Assembly (NCBI GenBank): GCA_025458465.1
Contig: JALOSK010000074.1
Coordinates: forward strand, 1-8,509
Direction of reading: 5' to 3'
Length of the DNA: 8,509 nucleotides
DNA from: Sandarakinorhabdus sp.
GTDB lineage: Bacteria > Pseudomonadota > Alphaproteobacteria > Sphingomonadales > Sphingomonadaceae
Under the pieces are notes generated by a model. That model had not been told where the DNA came from. It saw only the letters and a program-made list of their open reading frames with translations, and made no database searches. A program made the position numbers and the translations under genes. How positions within the stretch are numbered: position 1 is the first letter of the stretch; every line of letters starts with the position of its first letter. Of this stretch, positions 1-7,780 are shown piece by piece.

Positions 1-561
1 GGGAAGCCCAAGTCGCCGCGCGTGTTCGGCCAGCAGCGCAAAATAGGGCGCGGGTTCCACGGCTGCGGGAGGCACGCACATCAGGCCCACGATGCTGAGA
101 TCAGCCTCTTGCGCCTGGGCCAGCAGCGCCGGCAGATCAGCGATCGCGCAGCCGCCCTTCTGTTCTTCGTCACCGATGTTGACCTGAAGGTAGCAGGCCG
201 GGCGCTTCCCCGCGGCAGTCTGGGCCTTGGCCAGTGCCGCCACCAGCGAGGGGCGATCAACGCTGTGGATCACGTCGAACAGCGCCACCGCATCGGCAGC
301 CTTGTTCGATTGCAGCTGGCCGACGAGATGCAGAACCACGTCCGGCGTTTCGGCCAGCAATGCCGGCCACTTGCCTTGGGCTTCCTGCACGCGGTTTTCG
401 CCGAAGTGACGCTGGCCGGCAGCGATCAGGGGCCGGATGGCATCGGCATCGAAGGTCTTGGAGACGGCGACGAGCAGCGGGCGATCGGCACGGCCGGCGT
501 CGCGGCAGGCCCGCGCCAGCCCGGCCGTCACTGCGGCCAGCCGATCCGAAGCGTCACTCAT
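1..561 (-). CDS. yggS: YggS/PLPBP-family pyridoxal-phosphate homeostasis protein (3' end cut by window edge)
   Basis: This is a cytosolic PLP-binding protein of the YggS (PROSC/PLPBP) family. These have an alanine-racemase-like TIM barrel without known enzyme activity and help control free PLP and amino-acid/keto-acid balance. Translating the minus strand from the ATG at 561-559 gives 187 residues before the window edge; the family is usually about 220-230, so the last 30-40 are missing. Family motifs are clear: LLVAVSKTF at residues 29-37 with the PLP-binding Lys35, HFGENRVQEA at about 52-61, HLVGQLQSNK at about 78-87, VIHSVDR, LQVNIGDEEQKGG near 126-138 and GLMCVPP near 161-167. The last is usually GLM(T/A)I, so Cys-Val is a mild variation. 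It starts 4 nt after the upstream gene's stop and has no good Shine-Dalgarno of its own, so translational coupling is likely. The assignment is firm; the physiological role is known only from the family. Confidence 0.93.
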   Translation of the reverse strand, partial: MSDASDRLAAVTAGLARACRDAGRADRPLLVAVSKTFDADAIRPLIAAGQRHFGENRVQEAQGKWPALLAETPDVVLHLVGQLQSNKAADAVALFDVIHSVDRPSLVAALAKAQTAAGKRPACYLQVNIGDEEQKGGCAIADLPALLAQAQEADLSIVGLMCVPPAAVEPAPYFALLAEHARRLGLP

Positions 562-565
562 GCGA

Positions 566-1330
566 TCAGAAGGCGATGCGGGTGCCGAGGTAGACGGCCT
601 GATCGTCGCGGTCCGGCATCACCAGGCTCGGCGGTTCCGGCGCGATGCGATAGCGCACGCCGCCGGTCACCGAGAAGCGCGGTGCCACGCGATAGGCGCC
701 GCCCAGTTCCAGCGAATAACGGCGCGAGAGCGGCGCGAAGGCCAGCGGCTGGCTCTGTTCGGCGGTGCCTTCCAGCCGTGTGCGCCACTTGTTGCCACCA
801 TAGGACAGGCCAAGGTTGACCGCATCGGTCATCTGCCCCGGGATGGGTGCGGCCAGTGTTGGTTCGGCATGGCTGTAGCCGGTATCCACCGCAAAGCCCT
901 GCCAGCCCAGCGAGACATTGACGCCATAACCGCGCGGAACAACGAATTGTTCGACGGGGGCGGCCGCCTTGGAACGATCGGCCATCGGCGTGGCCACCCG
1001 CGCCGCGACGCCCAGCGAGAGCGCGCTGCGGTTTTCCGTCTTGCCCGATGGCGTGAAGCGGAAGCCGCCGGACGACAGCGTCTGCGGCTGCGCGGGCGCA
1101 CCGGGGGCCGTGAACGTGAAACGGCCGAATTCGCCAACCTGCGGCTGGAAGGGAGTGATCGGCGGCTCGGCAACCAGCCGCTGCTTCTGGTGCGAAGGCG
1201 ATTTTGCGGCCATCGCTGGCGCTGCGACCAGCGCTGCCGCAACGAAGCACGCCGCAGCGCCCGCCAGCCAACCCCGGGCTGGACGCGAAAGCGCGCGCGA
1301 TGGCGCGACCGACTCGGCCGCAATGATCAT
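566..1330 (-). CDS. Uncharacterised secreted protein, probable small outer-membrane beta-barrel
   Basis: I do not recognise a named family for this 254-residue protein. It has a Sec-type signal peptide: basic segment to about residue 19 (SRPARG), hydrophobic stretch at 21-38, and a probable cleavage site after APAMA (about residue 41). A Pro/Gln/Ala-rich linker follows (about 42-100). From about 102 to the end there are alternating amphipathic segments suggesting eight beta-strands: 102-112, 136-143, 146-154, 169-178, 182-190, 204-214, 219-230 and 245-254. The protein ends in Phe (YLGTRIAF), the usual C-terminal signal for BAM-dependent barrel insertion. I chose the ATG at 1330-1328 because AAGG lies 8 nt upstream; an in-frame ATG at 1354 would add 8 residues. 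It is first in a two-gene unit with yggS. Location is inferred from composition; porin-like, adhesin-like and OmpA/OmpW-like roles cannot be separated. Confidence 0.8.
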   Translation of the reverse strand: MIIAAESVAPSRALSRPARGWLAGAAACFVAAALVAAPAMAAKSPSHQKQRLVAEPPITPFQPQVGEFGRFTFTAPGAPAQPQTLSSGGFRFTPSGKTENRSALSLGVAARVATPMADRSKAAAPVEQFVVPRGYGVNVSLGWQGFAVDTGYSHAEPTLAAPIPGQMTDAVNLGLSYGGNKWRTRLEGTAEQSQPLAFAPLSRRYSLELGGAYRVAPRFSVTGGVRYRIAPEPPSLVMPDRDDQAVYLGTRIAF

Positions 1331-1576
1331 GACTGAAGCCTTATCAGGTGCCATGCCCAGCGCCCATATGGCTTTGGACGTATATCGCGCGTGAACGGCG
1401 CCGCTCGCGCGCTTTTGAACCTGTCTGTGGCCGACTCCACACACTGGCACCGGCGCGCATTGATGCGGGGTTCGCGAACGTGTTGGGCTTGGCGGGGCCG
1501 GTGCAACATGGCAGAAGGCCACACGTTCGAAGCGCGCCCGTGCAAGCTGGCGCCTGATGCGCAAGAAGGTCCTGCC
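1331..1576. promoter_or_regulatory. Divergent intergenic region between the outer-membrane protein gene and the DUF3576-leuS operon
   Basis: This 246-bp gap separates two divergent gene starts, so it should hold a promoter for each direction. I scanned it for TTGAC-like and TATAAT-like hexamers at 16-18 bp spacing and found no pair worth naming. The AT-richest spot is at 1366-1386 (CATATG and TATATC). The visible structure is a 9-bp inverted repeat (CGAACGTGT at 1475-1483, ACACGTTCG at 1521-1529). A reading frame is open through the right part from 1391 in frame with the downstream gene, but that extension does not resemble a protein. The regulatory role is inferred from position only. Confidence 0.4.
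1475..1529. repeat. Inverted repeat (9-bp arms) upstream of the DUF3576 gene
   Basis: CGAACGTGT at 1475-1483 is exactly complementary to ACACGTTCG at 1521-1529, with 37 nt between. The left arm overlaps the palindrome TTCGCGAA (1471-1478), and the right arm overlaps TTCGAA (1526-1531). Inside the loop, TGTTG (1481-1485) can alternatively pair with CAACA (1504-1508). It lies 48 nt before the DUF3576 start and could be an operator dyad or a leader hairpin. A chance occurrence is possible at this GC content. Confidence 0.35.
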
Positions 1577-2014
1577 ATGCGGCGATTTGTTACCCCGGTC
1601 TTCCTGTTGTCCCTGGCGCTGCTGGCGCCGGCCTGCGGTTCCAAGAAGCCCAAGCTTGCGGCCGAGGCGCCGCCGCGCATCACCACCATCGGCATCAACG
1701 CCTATCTGTGGCGCGCCGCGCTGGACACCATCGGGTTCATGCCGCTGGCCCAGGTTGACTCCAATGGCGGGGTGATCATCACCGATTGGTATGTTTCTCC
1801 GCAAAGCGCCAATGAGCGGGTGAAGGTGACCGTCACCGTTCTGGACACCGTGTTGCGCGCCGATGCGCTGAAGGTGAACGTGCAGCGCCAGACGCTGGGC
1901 GCCACCGGCTGGACGGAAGCCACGGTGCGCGCCGGCACCGTGCAGCGGCTGGAGGAAACCATCCTGTCCAAGGCCCGGGACTTGCGGCGCGCTGCCGTTT
2001 CCCCGGGCCGTTGA
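1577..2014 (+). CDS. DUF3576 domain-containing probable lipoprotein
   Basis: This 145-residue protein resembles the alphaproteobacterial DUF3576 family, whose function is unknown. The N-terminus is a short signal sequence (MRRF, then hydrophobic 7-18) ending at Cys20 in LLAPACG, which looks like a lipobox. Pro at -2 is not standard, so lipidation is probable but not certain. The conserved part runs from about residue 38 (IGINAYLWRAALDTIGFMPL) through DSNGGVIITDWY (61-72) to a terminal amphipathic helix (about 121-137). The start at 1577 is supported by AGAAGG at 1564-1569, 7 nt upstream, and by the signal peptide beginning there; a longer frame open from 1391 has no protein-like extension. 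It ends 21 nt before leuS and is likely the first gene of the leuS-lptE-holA transcript. Linkage to lptE fits an envelope role, which is inference. Confidence 0.85.
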   Translation: MRRFVTPVFLLSLALLAPACGSKKPKLAAEAPPRITTIGINAYLWRAALDTIGFMPLAQVDSNGGVIITDWYVSPQSANERVKVTVTVLDTVLRADALKVNVQRQTLGATGWTEATVRAGTVQRLEETILSKARDLRRAAVSPGR

Positions 2015-2035
2015 TCCCCAGCCGGACCCAGGTTG

Positions 2036-4558
2036 ATGCCCCGTTTTGATCATCAGGCGGCCGAGGCGCGCTGGCAAATGGCGTGGGATCAGGCGCAGAG
2101 CTTTGCCGCGCAGGACAACAGCCCAAAGCCCAAGGCCTATGTGCTTGAGATGTTTCCCTATCCTTCCGGGCGCATCCACATGGGCCATGTGCGCAACTAT
2201 ACCATGGGGGATGTGGTGGCGCGCACCCGCCGGGCGCAGGGCTTCGAGGTGCTGCACCCGATGGGCTGGGACGCCTTCGGCATGCCGGCCGAGAATGCGG
2301 CGATGGAAAAGAAGGTCCATCCCGGCGAGTGGACGCGCGCCAACATCGCGGCGATGCGCGCCCAGCTGAAGCGGCTGGGCTTCGCGCTGGACTGGAGCCG
2401 CGAGCTCGCCACCTGCGAGCCGGATTATTACGGGCAGGAACAGGCGCTGTTCCTCGATCTTCTGGCAGCCGGCCTTGTGTACCGCAAGGAATCGGCGGTG
2501 AACTGGGACCCGGTCGACATGACCGTGCTGGCCAATGAACAGGTGATCGATGGCCGTGGCTGGCGATCGGGCGCGCTGGTGGAGCGCCGCAAGCTGTCGC
2601 AGTGGTTCCTGAAGATCACCGATTTCGCCGAAGATCTGCTCGATGGGTTGAGCACGCTGGACCAGTGGCCTGAAAAGGTCCGGCTGATGCAGGAAAACTG
2701 GATCGGCAAATCGACTGGGCTGAAGTTCACCTTCAAGGTTGCGGAAGGTGGCGACTTCGATGTGTTCACCACAAGGCCGGACACGCTGTTCGGTGCCAGC
2801 TTTGCCGCCATCGCCGCCGATCATCCGCTGGCCCAGCAATGCGCGGCCAGCAACCCGGCGCTGGCGGCCTTCATTGCCGAATGCCAGGCCGGCGGCACGG
2901 CAGCGGCCGATATCGAAACCCAGGAAAAGAAGGGCTTCGATACCGGGCTGAGCGTGGTTCACCCGTTGGATCCTGCGATCCGCCTGCCGGTGTTCGTCGC
3001 CAATTTCGTGTTGATGGATTATGGCACCGGCGCCCTGTTCGGTTGCCCCGGCCATGACCAGCGAGACCTTGATTTTGCGCGCAAATATCAGCTGCCCGTG
3101 ATCCGGGTCGTCGCCGCGGATGGCGAGGAGAACGCCCCCATCCACGATGAGGCCTACACCGGCCCCGGCCGCATGGTGAACTCCCGCTTCCTGGACGGAA
3201 TGACTGCGGACGCGGCGCGCGCCGCCGTGATCGCCCGGGCCGAAGCCGAGGGCTGGGGTGAAGGCGTGACGCAATATCGCCTGCGCGACTGGGGCGTGAG
3301 CCGCCAGCGTTACTGGGGCACGCCGATCCCGATCATCCACTGTGAGATCTGCGGCGTGGTGCCGGTGCCGAAGAAGCAGCTGCCCGTCACCCTGCCGGAA
3401 GATGTGACGTTCGACGTGCCGGGCAATCCGCTCGATCGCCATCCGACGTGGAAGCATGTGGACTGTCCGCAGTGCGGCAAGCCGTCCCGCCGGGAGACCG
3501 ACACGCTCGACACGTTCGTCGATTCCTCATGGTATTTCATCCGTTTCGCCTCGCAGCCCGATGATCGGCCGTTCGATCCGGCGGTGGCCGCGAAGTGGCT
3601 GCCGGTGGGCCAGTATATCGGCGGGGTGGAACACGCGATCCTGCATCTCCTCTATGCGCGTTTCTGGACGCGGGCCTTGCAGCGCATCGGCCAGATTGAC
3701 GTGGCCGAGCCGTTCGCCGGGCTGTTCACCCAGGGGATGGTGACCCACGAGACCTACAGCCGTCCGCAGGGTGAAGGCCTGCCGCCGCTGTGGTTCGCGC
3801 CGGAGGATGTTGATCGCACGGGCACCGGCGCAACGCTGAAGGCCGACGGCCAGCCGGTCGAGGTTGGCCGCGTCATCAAGATGTCGAAGTCCAAGAAGAA
3901 TGTCATCGACCCCGATGCCATCCTGGGCCGCTATGGCGCCGATGCCGTGCGCTGGTTCATGCTGTCGGACAGCCCGCCAGAGCGGGATCTGGCATGGTCG
4001 GAAGCCGGCATTGATGGCGCGTGGCGCTTTGTGCAGCGCGTGTGGCGTCTGGCCGAGGACAATGCCGCGCCTGCTGCGGGTGGAGATGACGGGAAGCTTG
4101 ACCGGCTGGTGCATCGCACCATCGCGGCCGTCACCGGCGATATCGACAAGTTGCAGTTCAACAAGGCCGTGGCCCGCCTGTACGAACTGGTTGGCGCGCT
4201 GGAACGTGCTGCTGCCGGCCCCAGCCGGCGCAGCGGTGTGCTCACCCTGCTGCAACTGGTGGCCCCGATGGCCCCGCACCTGGCCGAGGAAGCATGGTCG
4301 CTGATGGAACAGGCCGGTTTCATCTGCGATGCCGGTTGGCCGGTGGCCAACCCCGCCCTGCTGGTGGACGACGAGGTGACCATCGCGGTGCAGGTGAATG
4401 GCAAGCTGAAGGGCGATTTCACCGCCGCCAAGGGCAGTGACAAGGCCGTGCTGGAAGCCGCCGCGCTGGCTCTGCCGGGCGTGCAACGCACCCTTGACGG
4501 CGCCGCGCCGAAGAAGATCATCGTGGTTCCCGATCGACTGGTGAACATCGTTGCCTGA
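2036..4558 (+). CDS. leuS: Leucyl-tRNA synthetase
   Basis: This class I aminoacyl-tRNA synthetase (840 residues; E. coli enzyme 860) joins leucine to tRNA-Leu in the cytosol using ATP. The HIGH motif is HMGH at 48-51 within [11 protein letters not shown], followed by [11 protein letters not shown]. The KMSKS loop is at 615-619. The CP1 editing domain that removes mischarged amino acids is present: TTRPDTLFG begins at 245, with Thr250 matching the E. coli discriminating Thr252, and GHDQRD lies at 339-344. A zinc-binding insertion has CxxC pairs at 436/439 and 477/480. [13 protein letters not shown] and the C-terminal anticodon-binding part (about 690-840) are intact. The ATG at 2036 is preferred to a TTG directly before it (2033); the Shine-Dalgarno is weak (GGA at 2024-2026). 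It is the second gene in its operon, and lptE begins inside its last codons. No lesion is seen. Confidence 0.98.
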   Translation: MPRFDHQAAEARWQMAWDQAQSFAAQDNSPKPKAYVLEMFPYPSGRIHMGHVRNYTMGDVVARTRRAQGFEVLHPMGWDAFGMPAENAAMEKKVHPGEWTRANIAAMRAQLKRLGFALDWSRELATCEPDYYGQEQALFLDLLAAGLVYRKESAVNWDPVDMTVLANEQVIDGRGWRSGALVERRKLSQWFLKITDFAEDLLDGLSTLDQWPEKVRLMQENWIGKSTGLKFTFKVAEGGDFDVFTTRPDTLFGASFAAIAADHPLAQQCAASNPALAAFIAECQAGGTAAADIETQEKKGFDTGLSVVHPLDPAIRLPVFVANFVLMDYGTGALFGCPGHDQRDLDFARKYQLPVIRVVAADGEENAPIHDEAYTGPGRMVNSRFLDGMTADAARAAVIARAEAEGWGEGVTQYRLRDWGVSRQRYWGTPIPIIHCEICGVVPVPKKQLPVTLPEDVTFDVPGNPLDRHPTWKHVDCPQCGKPSRRETDTLDTFVDSSWYFIRFASQPDDRPFDPAVAAKWLPVGQYIGGVEHAILHLLYARFWTRALQRIGQIDVAEPFAGLFTQGMVTHETYSRPQGEGLPPLWFAPEDVDRTGTGATLKADGQPVEVGRVIKMSKSKKNVIDPDAILGRYGADAVRWFMLSDSPPERDLAWSEAGIDGAWRFVQRVWRLAEDNAAPAAGGDDGKLDRLVHRTIAAVTGDIDKLQFNKAVARLYELVGALERAAAGPSRRSGVLTLLQLVAPMAPHLAEEAWSLMEQAGFICDAGWPVANPALLVDDEVTIAVQVNGKLKGDFTAAKGSDKAVLEAAALALPGVQRTLDGAAPKKIIVVPDRLVNIVA

Positions 4559-5048
4559 TCTGCGCCTTCTTCTCCTGCTGCCCACCGCCCTGGCGGTGTC
4601 CGCCTGCAACCTCAGCCCGGTGTATGGCGGTGGCGGTGGATCGGCGCCGGCGACGTTGCTGGCGGATATCGGCATTGCCCCCATCCCCGAACGGTCGGGC
4701 TTCATGGTGCGGCAGGCGCTGGAAGAACAGTTCGGGCGGACGGTCGCCAACCCGCGCTATCGGCTGGAGGTGGTTCTGGATGATCAGATCACCGCCTTTG
4801 GTCTGCGCGGCGATTCGTCGGCGGCGCGCGAGCGGCGGACGCTCCGTGCGCGTTTTCGGCTTCTGGATGCCGCCACCAACCAGGTTCTGGTGGACGATAC
4901 CGCCTCGGCCGATGCCGGCATTGATCGCGTGAGTTCGAACTTTGCCGTTGTGGCTGCCGAAACGACGGCGCTGGAACGGCTGTCCACCGATATTGCCCGC
5001 CAGATCAGCGCGCGGCTGGCCCGTTATGCCCGCGCGCGCCAAGGCTGA
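4551..5048 (+). CDS. lptE: LPS assembly lipoprotein LptE
   Basis: LptE is the outer-membrane lipoprotein that plugs and supports LptD, the channel that places lipopolysaccharide on the cell surface. The 165-residue product starts with a signal sequence (hydrophobic 4-17) and a good lipobox, AVSAC, giving lipidated Cys19. The mature start CNLSPVYGG matches the C-x-x-x-P-L/V-Y-G pattern of alphaproteobacterial LptE. The rest fits the small alpha/beta fold: [22 protein letters not shown] (two parts, about 40-61), YRLEVVL (70-76), a beta segment LRARFRLLD (98-106), and a final helix (about 138-162). An in-frame stop at 4542-4544 leaves only the TTG at 4551 as a start that keeps the signal peptide. 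It overlaps leuS by 8 nt, with GGTG at 4540-4543 as a possible Shine-Dalgarno. Low sequence conservation is normal for LptE; position between leuS and holA supports the call. Confidence 0.88.
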   Translation: MPDLRLLLLLPTALAVSACNLSPVYGGGGGSAPATLLADIGIAPIPERSGFMVRQALEEQFGRTVANPRYRLEVVLDDQITAFGLRGDSSAARERRTLRARFRLLDAATNQVLVDDTASADAGIDRVSSNFAVVAAETTALERLSTDIARQISARLARYARARQG

Positions 5049-5072
5049 TCCGGCCGGGCAGAGACCGGCGGC

Positions 5073-6104
5073 ATGAAGATCGATGCCGCGCGCGCTGCCG
5101 GCTTTGCAAAGGCCTGGCCGCCGGATGTGCGCCTGTTGCTGCTGCACGGGCCCGACGAATCGGCATCACGCGACATTGCCCGCCAGATTGCTGCCGCGCA
5201 GGCCGCCGCCGGTGTCGGCGTGACGGATCTGATTGGCGCCACGCTGAAGGATGATCCCCAGGCGCTGGTCGCGGCCGTGACCAGCCTGTCCATGTTCGGA
5301 GATCGCGAACTGCTCCGTCTTGATGGCCTTGATGATGACGGGCTGGAGGCCATCGAGGCGCTGCTTGCGGCCCCGCAAGGGCACGCCGTGCTTGCCGTGG
5401 CAGGTTCGCTGAAGAAGGGCAGCAAGCTTCTGGCTCTGGCAGAGCGCGAGCCGGCCATCGCCGCCTGCATCAACTACGAGGCCACACAGCGCGATGCGCC
5501 CCGCCTGCTGGCAGACATGGCCGCGCCGCTGGGCCTGCGGCTTGATCAGGAGGTGGCGGAAAGCCTGTTCGAAAGCGCAGATGGTGACCGGATGGTGCTG
5601 CGGGCCGAGCTGGAAAAATTCGCGCTGTACAAGAATGCCCAGCCAGGCGCGCCGCAGCGGTTGACGCTCGATGATCTGGCCGCCCTCGGCATCGTCTCGG
5701 GCGAGGCAGAGCTGTTTGCACCCATTGGCGCCATCACCATCGGCGATGTGGAAAGCGCCGTGGAACTTGTGGGGCGCTTGCCCGATGGCGTGGCCATTCC
5801 CTTGTTGCGGGCGCTTGAGCGGCGCTTTGCAACACTGGCGCAGATGCGCGCGGACGTCGATGCCGGCAAGACGCCCGCCGCCGTCGTCGATGCCGCTGGC
5901 CGCGCCATCTTTTTTCGGGAAAAGCCATTTTATATCAAGGCATTATCGGCGTGGACCCAGAATGGGCTGGCCGGCGCGCTGGCGGATGTGCTGGCCGCGG
6001 AGCGGGCCATCAAGGCTGGTGGCGGGACAGCCGATCTGGGCGTCCAGTCGCTCTTGCTTGGCCTTGCCCGCCGGGCAGCGGCAGCCCAGCAGCGCCAGCG
6101 CTGA
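5073..6104 (+). CDS. holA: DNA polymerase III subunit delta
   Basis: HolA is the delta subunit of the clamp loader, which opens the DnaN sliding clamp and loads it on primed DNA. The 343-residue length matches the family. The N-terminal AAA+-like domain carries LLLLHGPDES at 21-30, where the P-loop is degenerate as expected because delta does not hydrolyse ATP. SLSMFGDRELLRLDGL (71-86) matches the conserved segment 'SLFGDRRLVxL'. The C-terminal collar domain shows LLRALERRFATLAQMR (244-259), then AIFFREKPFYIKAL and AERAIKAGG (278-317), typical of PF06144. It starts 24 nt after lptE. Its stop TGA (6102-6104) directly abuts the stop of the convergent parB. It is the last gene of the plus-strand run. 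Confidence 0.95.
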   Translation: MKIDAARAAGFAKAWPPDVRLLLLHGPDESASRDIARQIAAAQAAAGVGVTDLIGATLKDDPQALVAAVTSLSMFGDRELLRLDGLDDDGLEAIEALLAAPQGHAVLAVAGSLKKGSKLLALAEREPAIAACINYEATQRDAPRLLADMAAPLGLRLDQEVAESLFESADGDRMVLRAELEKFALYKNAQPGAPQRLTLDDLAALGIVSGEAELFAPIGAITIGDVESAVELVGRLPDGVAIPLLRALERRFATLAQMRADVDAGKTPAAVVDAAGRAIFFREKPFYIKALSAWTQNGLAGALADVLAAERAIKAGGGTADLGVQSLLLGLARRAAAAQQRQR

Positions 6105-6121
6105 TCAGCCGAGACTGGCGC
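6092..6121. repeat. Inverted repeat across the holA/parB stop-to-stop junction
   Basis: GCGCCAG at 6092-6098 is complementary to CTGGCGC at 6115-6121, with 16 nt between. That loop contains a perfect 10-bp palindrome, GCTGATCAGC (6100-6109), centred on the abutting stop codons. The GC-rich stem could act as a weak bidirectional terminator or a transcript-end barrier, but no T-run follows on either strand, so it is not a classical intrinsic terminator. It lies wholly in coding sequence. Confidence 0.4.
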
Positions 6122-6986
6122 CCAGCCGCGCGCAGAGCAAATCTAGCTGGTCCAGATCCGCAAAGCGGATGGTGAGGCTGCCACTGGTGGCGCCGGGGGC
6201 AATGGTCAGCGCAACAGGCATGCCAATCGCCTCCGCCAGCTGCTCCTCCAGGGCTTCACTGTTCGGATCGTTGGCCGCCGGTGCGGCGGCAGACCCGGTC
6301 TTGCCAGCGCGCGCAGGGGCCTTCTGGTTTGCAACAAGCTGTTCCAGGGCCCGAACCGACAAGCCTTGTTGAACCGCCCTTTCCGCCAGCGCCTGCGCAT
6401 CCTCAACACCCACCAGGGCCCGCGCATGACCCATCGAAAGCTTGCCGGCTTCGACCAGGGCCTGCACCGGCGCTGGCAAGTCCAGCAGGCGCAGCAGGTT
6501 GGTGAGGTGGCTGCGCGATTTGCCGACGATATCGGCCAGCGCGGCTTGGGTATGGCCGAACTCCGCGATCAGCCGCTGATAGCCGCGGGCTTCTTCGATG
6601 GCGTTCAGATCAGCACGTTGGACGTTCTCGATCAGGCCGATTTCAGCCACTTCGCGTTCATCCAGCTCCCGGACGACAACCGGCATCTCATGCAGACCCG
6701 CTGCCTGCGCGGCGCGCCAACGCCGTTCCCCGGCAATGATCTGGTGCCGCCCGCCAAAAGGCCGCACCAGGATGGGTTGCAAGATGCCATGGGCACGAAC
6801 AGAAGAGATGAGTTCCGCCATGGCGTCATCATCGAAGTGGCGGCGCGGTTGCGCCGGGTTGGCCGTGATATCGGCCACGGGAAGGCGGACGACACCCGGC
6901 GCAGTGCTCGTGGGTGGCGCGGCAATATCGTCAAGCAGGGCAGACAATCCGCGACCCAGGCCCGCCTTGCGCTTGTTGTCGGTCAT
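6105..6986 (-). CDS. parB: Chromosome-partitioning protein ParB (CTP-dependent DNA clamp)
   Basis: ParB binds parS, spreads on neighbouring DNA as a CTP-gated clamp and stimulates ParA, moving the origin region to the cell pole. The 293-residue protein has all expected parts. An N-terminal ParA-contact motif, GLGRGLSALL, lies at 9-18. The CTP-binding N domain has NPAQPRRHFD (43-52), GERRWRAAQAAGL (86-98) and ENVQRADLNAIEEARGY (120-136). A helix-turn-helix parS-binding region (about 146-170) contains TQAALADIVGKSRSHLTNLL. A Pro/Ala-rich linker (about 222-242) precedes the C-terminal dimerisation domain (244-288). The start at 6986 follows a strong AAGGGGGAA (6995-7003) with an 8-nt spacer; its first A is the last base of the parA stop. 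It is the last gene of the mnmG-rsmG-parA-parB run, and no terminator is seen after it. Confidence 0.97.
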   Translation of the reverse strand: MTDNKRKAGLGRGLSALLDDIAAPPTSTAPGVVRLPVADITANPAQPRRHFDDDAMAELISSVRAHGILQPILVRPFGGRHQIIAGERRWRAAQAAGLHEMPVVVRELDEREVAEIGLIENVQRADLNAIEEARGYQRLIAEFGHTQAALADIVGKSRSHLTNLLRLLDLPAPVQALVEAGKLSMGHARALVGVEDAQALAERAVQQGLSVRALEQLVANQKAPARAGKTGSAAAPAANDPNSEALEEQLAEAIGMPVALTIAPGATSGSLTIRFADLDQLDLLCARLGASLG

Positions 6987-7002
6987 CGGCTCTGTTCCCC
7001 CT

Positions 7003-7773
7003 TCAAGCGGCCAGCGTGGGCTCGATCCGATCCAGCAGTTCCCTGGCGAGTGCCAGATAGGCTTCGGAACCCGCGCAGCGGCTGTCGTAGATCAGGGCCG
7101 GCACACCGTGGCTTGGCGCCTCCGACAACCGGACATTGCGCGGCACCTGTGTCTTCAGAACCTTTGCGCCCATCACCGCGCGAACGTCGGCGCAGACCTG
7201 ATCGGATAGACGGTTGCGGCGATCGACCATGGTGAGGACGATGCCGAGCAGTTCAAGGCGACGATTGAGACCGGCCTTCACCCGTTCGATTGTTCCCAAC
7301 AGCTGCGACAGGCCTTCGAGAGCGAAAAACTCGCTTTGCAGCGGCACAAGAACCGCATCGGCGGCCACCAAGGCATTGACCGTTCCAAGGCCAAGCGAGG
7401 GCGGGCAGTCGATCAGAATGAAGTCGTGATGCGGCAGGGTTGCCAGTGCATCTGCCAACCGCTGCGATCGGCGATCGGCGTCAACCAGCTCCACTTCAGC
7501 TCCCGAAAGCGAGGCGGTGGCCGGCAGCAGCGACAGGCCGGGAATATCGGTTTCGCGGATGGCAGACGCCGCCGAGGCCTTGCCGATCAGCACCTCGTAG
7601 AGAGAGGGTTCCCGCCCCTTCCGATCAAGGCCAAGCCCTGTCGAGGCATTCCCCTGCGGATCAGAATCGACCACCAACACCTTCTTGCCGATTGCCGCCA
7701 ATGCGGTCGCGAGGTTGACGGCCGTCGTGGTCTTTCCCACTCCACCCTTCTGGTTGGCGATTGCGATGATCAT
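7003..7773 (-). CDS. parA: Chromosome-partitioning ATPase ParA (Soj family)
   Basis: ParA is a deviant Walker ATPase that binds DNA as an ATP dimer and forms the gradient along which ParB-parS complexes move. The 256-residue protein has no N-terminal HTH extension, which marks the chromosomal type (Soj, type Ib-like length) and not P1-like plasmid ParA. The deviant Walker A is KGGVGKTT at 9-16, including signature Lys9 and catalytic Lys14. Walker A' is VVDSDPQGN at 34-42, and Walker B is FILIDCPPSLG at 118-128. The C-terminal part has VPLQSEFFALEGLSQLL (143-159) and the family segment VPRNVRLSEAPSHGVPALIYD (210-230, given here in parts around PRNVRLSEAP). The start at 7773 lies 7 nt after GGAGGTGA, which includes the rsmG stop. 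parB follows after 16 nt. Confidence 0.97.
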   Translation of the reverse strand: MIIAIANQKGGVGKTTTAVNLATALAAIGKKVLVVDSDPQGNASTGLGLDRKGREPSLYEVLIGKASAASAIRETDIPGLSLLPATASLSGAEVELVDADRRSQRLADALATLPHHDFILIDCPPSLGLGTVNALVAADAVLVPLQSEFFALEGLSQLLGTIERVKAGLNRRLELLGIVLTMVDRRNRLSDQVCADVRAVMGAKVLKTQVPRNVRLSEAPSHGVPALIYDSRCAGSEAYLALARELLDRIEPTLAA

Positions 7774-7780
7774 CGGCGTG

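Noticed and set aside
22..819. 265-codon plus-strand frame at the left end
   Set aside because: Antisense to yggS, whose motifs are unambiguous; composition is Arg/Gly/Ala/His-rich with no domain-like pattern.
1114..1122. Second parS-like site (ACGTGAAAC)
   Set aside because: Only one half of the palindrome matches; the left half is GTGA instead of TTTC, so it is a half-site expected by chance.
1366..1386. TATATC/CATATG as a -10 promoter element for either divergent gene
   Set aside because: No acceptable -35 hexamer at 16-18 bp in either direction.
1433..1441. DnaA-box-like GACTCCACA
   Set aside because: Matches TTATCCACA only in its last six bases, with no neighbouring boxes or AT-rich unwinding element.
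1391..1576. N-terminal extension of the DUF3576 protein by 62 residues
   Set aside because: The extension is unlike protein of this family and would bury the signal peptide; a good Shine-Dalgarno sits just before 1577.
566..3457. 963-codon open frame on the minus strand running from inside leuS to the outer-membrane protein gene
   Set aside because: Only the last 254 codons look like protein with a signal peptide. The upstream part is antisense to leuS and the DUF3576 gene, is rich in His/Arg/Gly/Gln, and is a known effect of strong GC-rich codon bias.
3527..4750. 407-codon minus-strand frame across the end of leuS and start of lptE
   Set aside because: Antisense shadow of a fully conserved leuS; low-complexity Arg/His/Ala composition and no recognisable motif.
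6987..7002. Possible parS or promoter between parA and parB
   Set aside because: The 16-nt gap holds the parB Shine-Dalgarno and nothing else recognisable.
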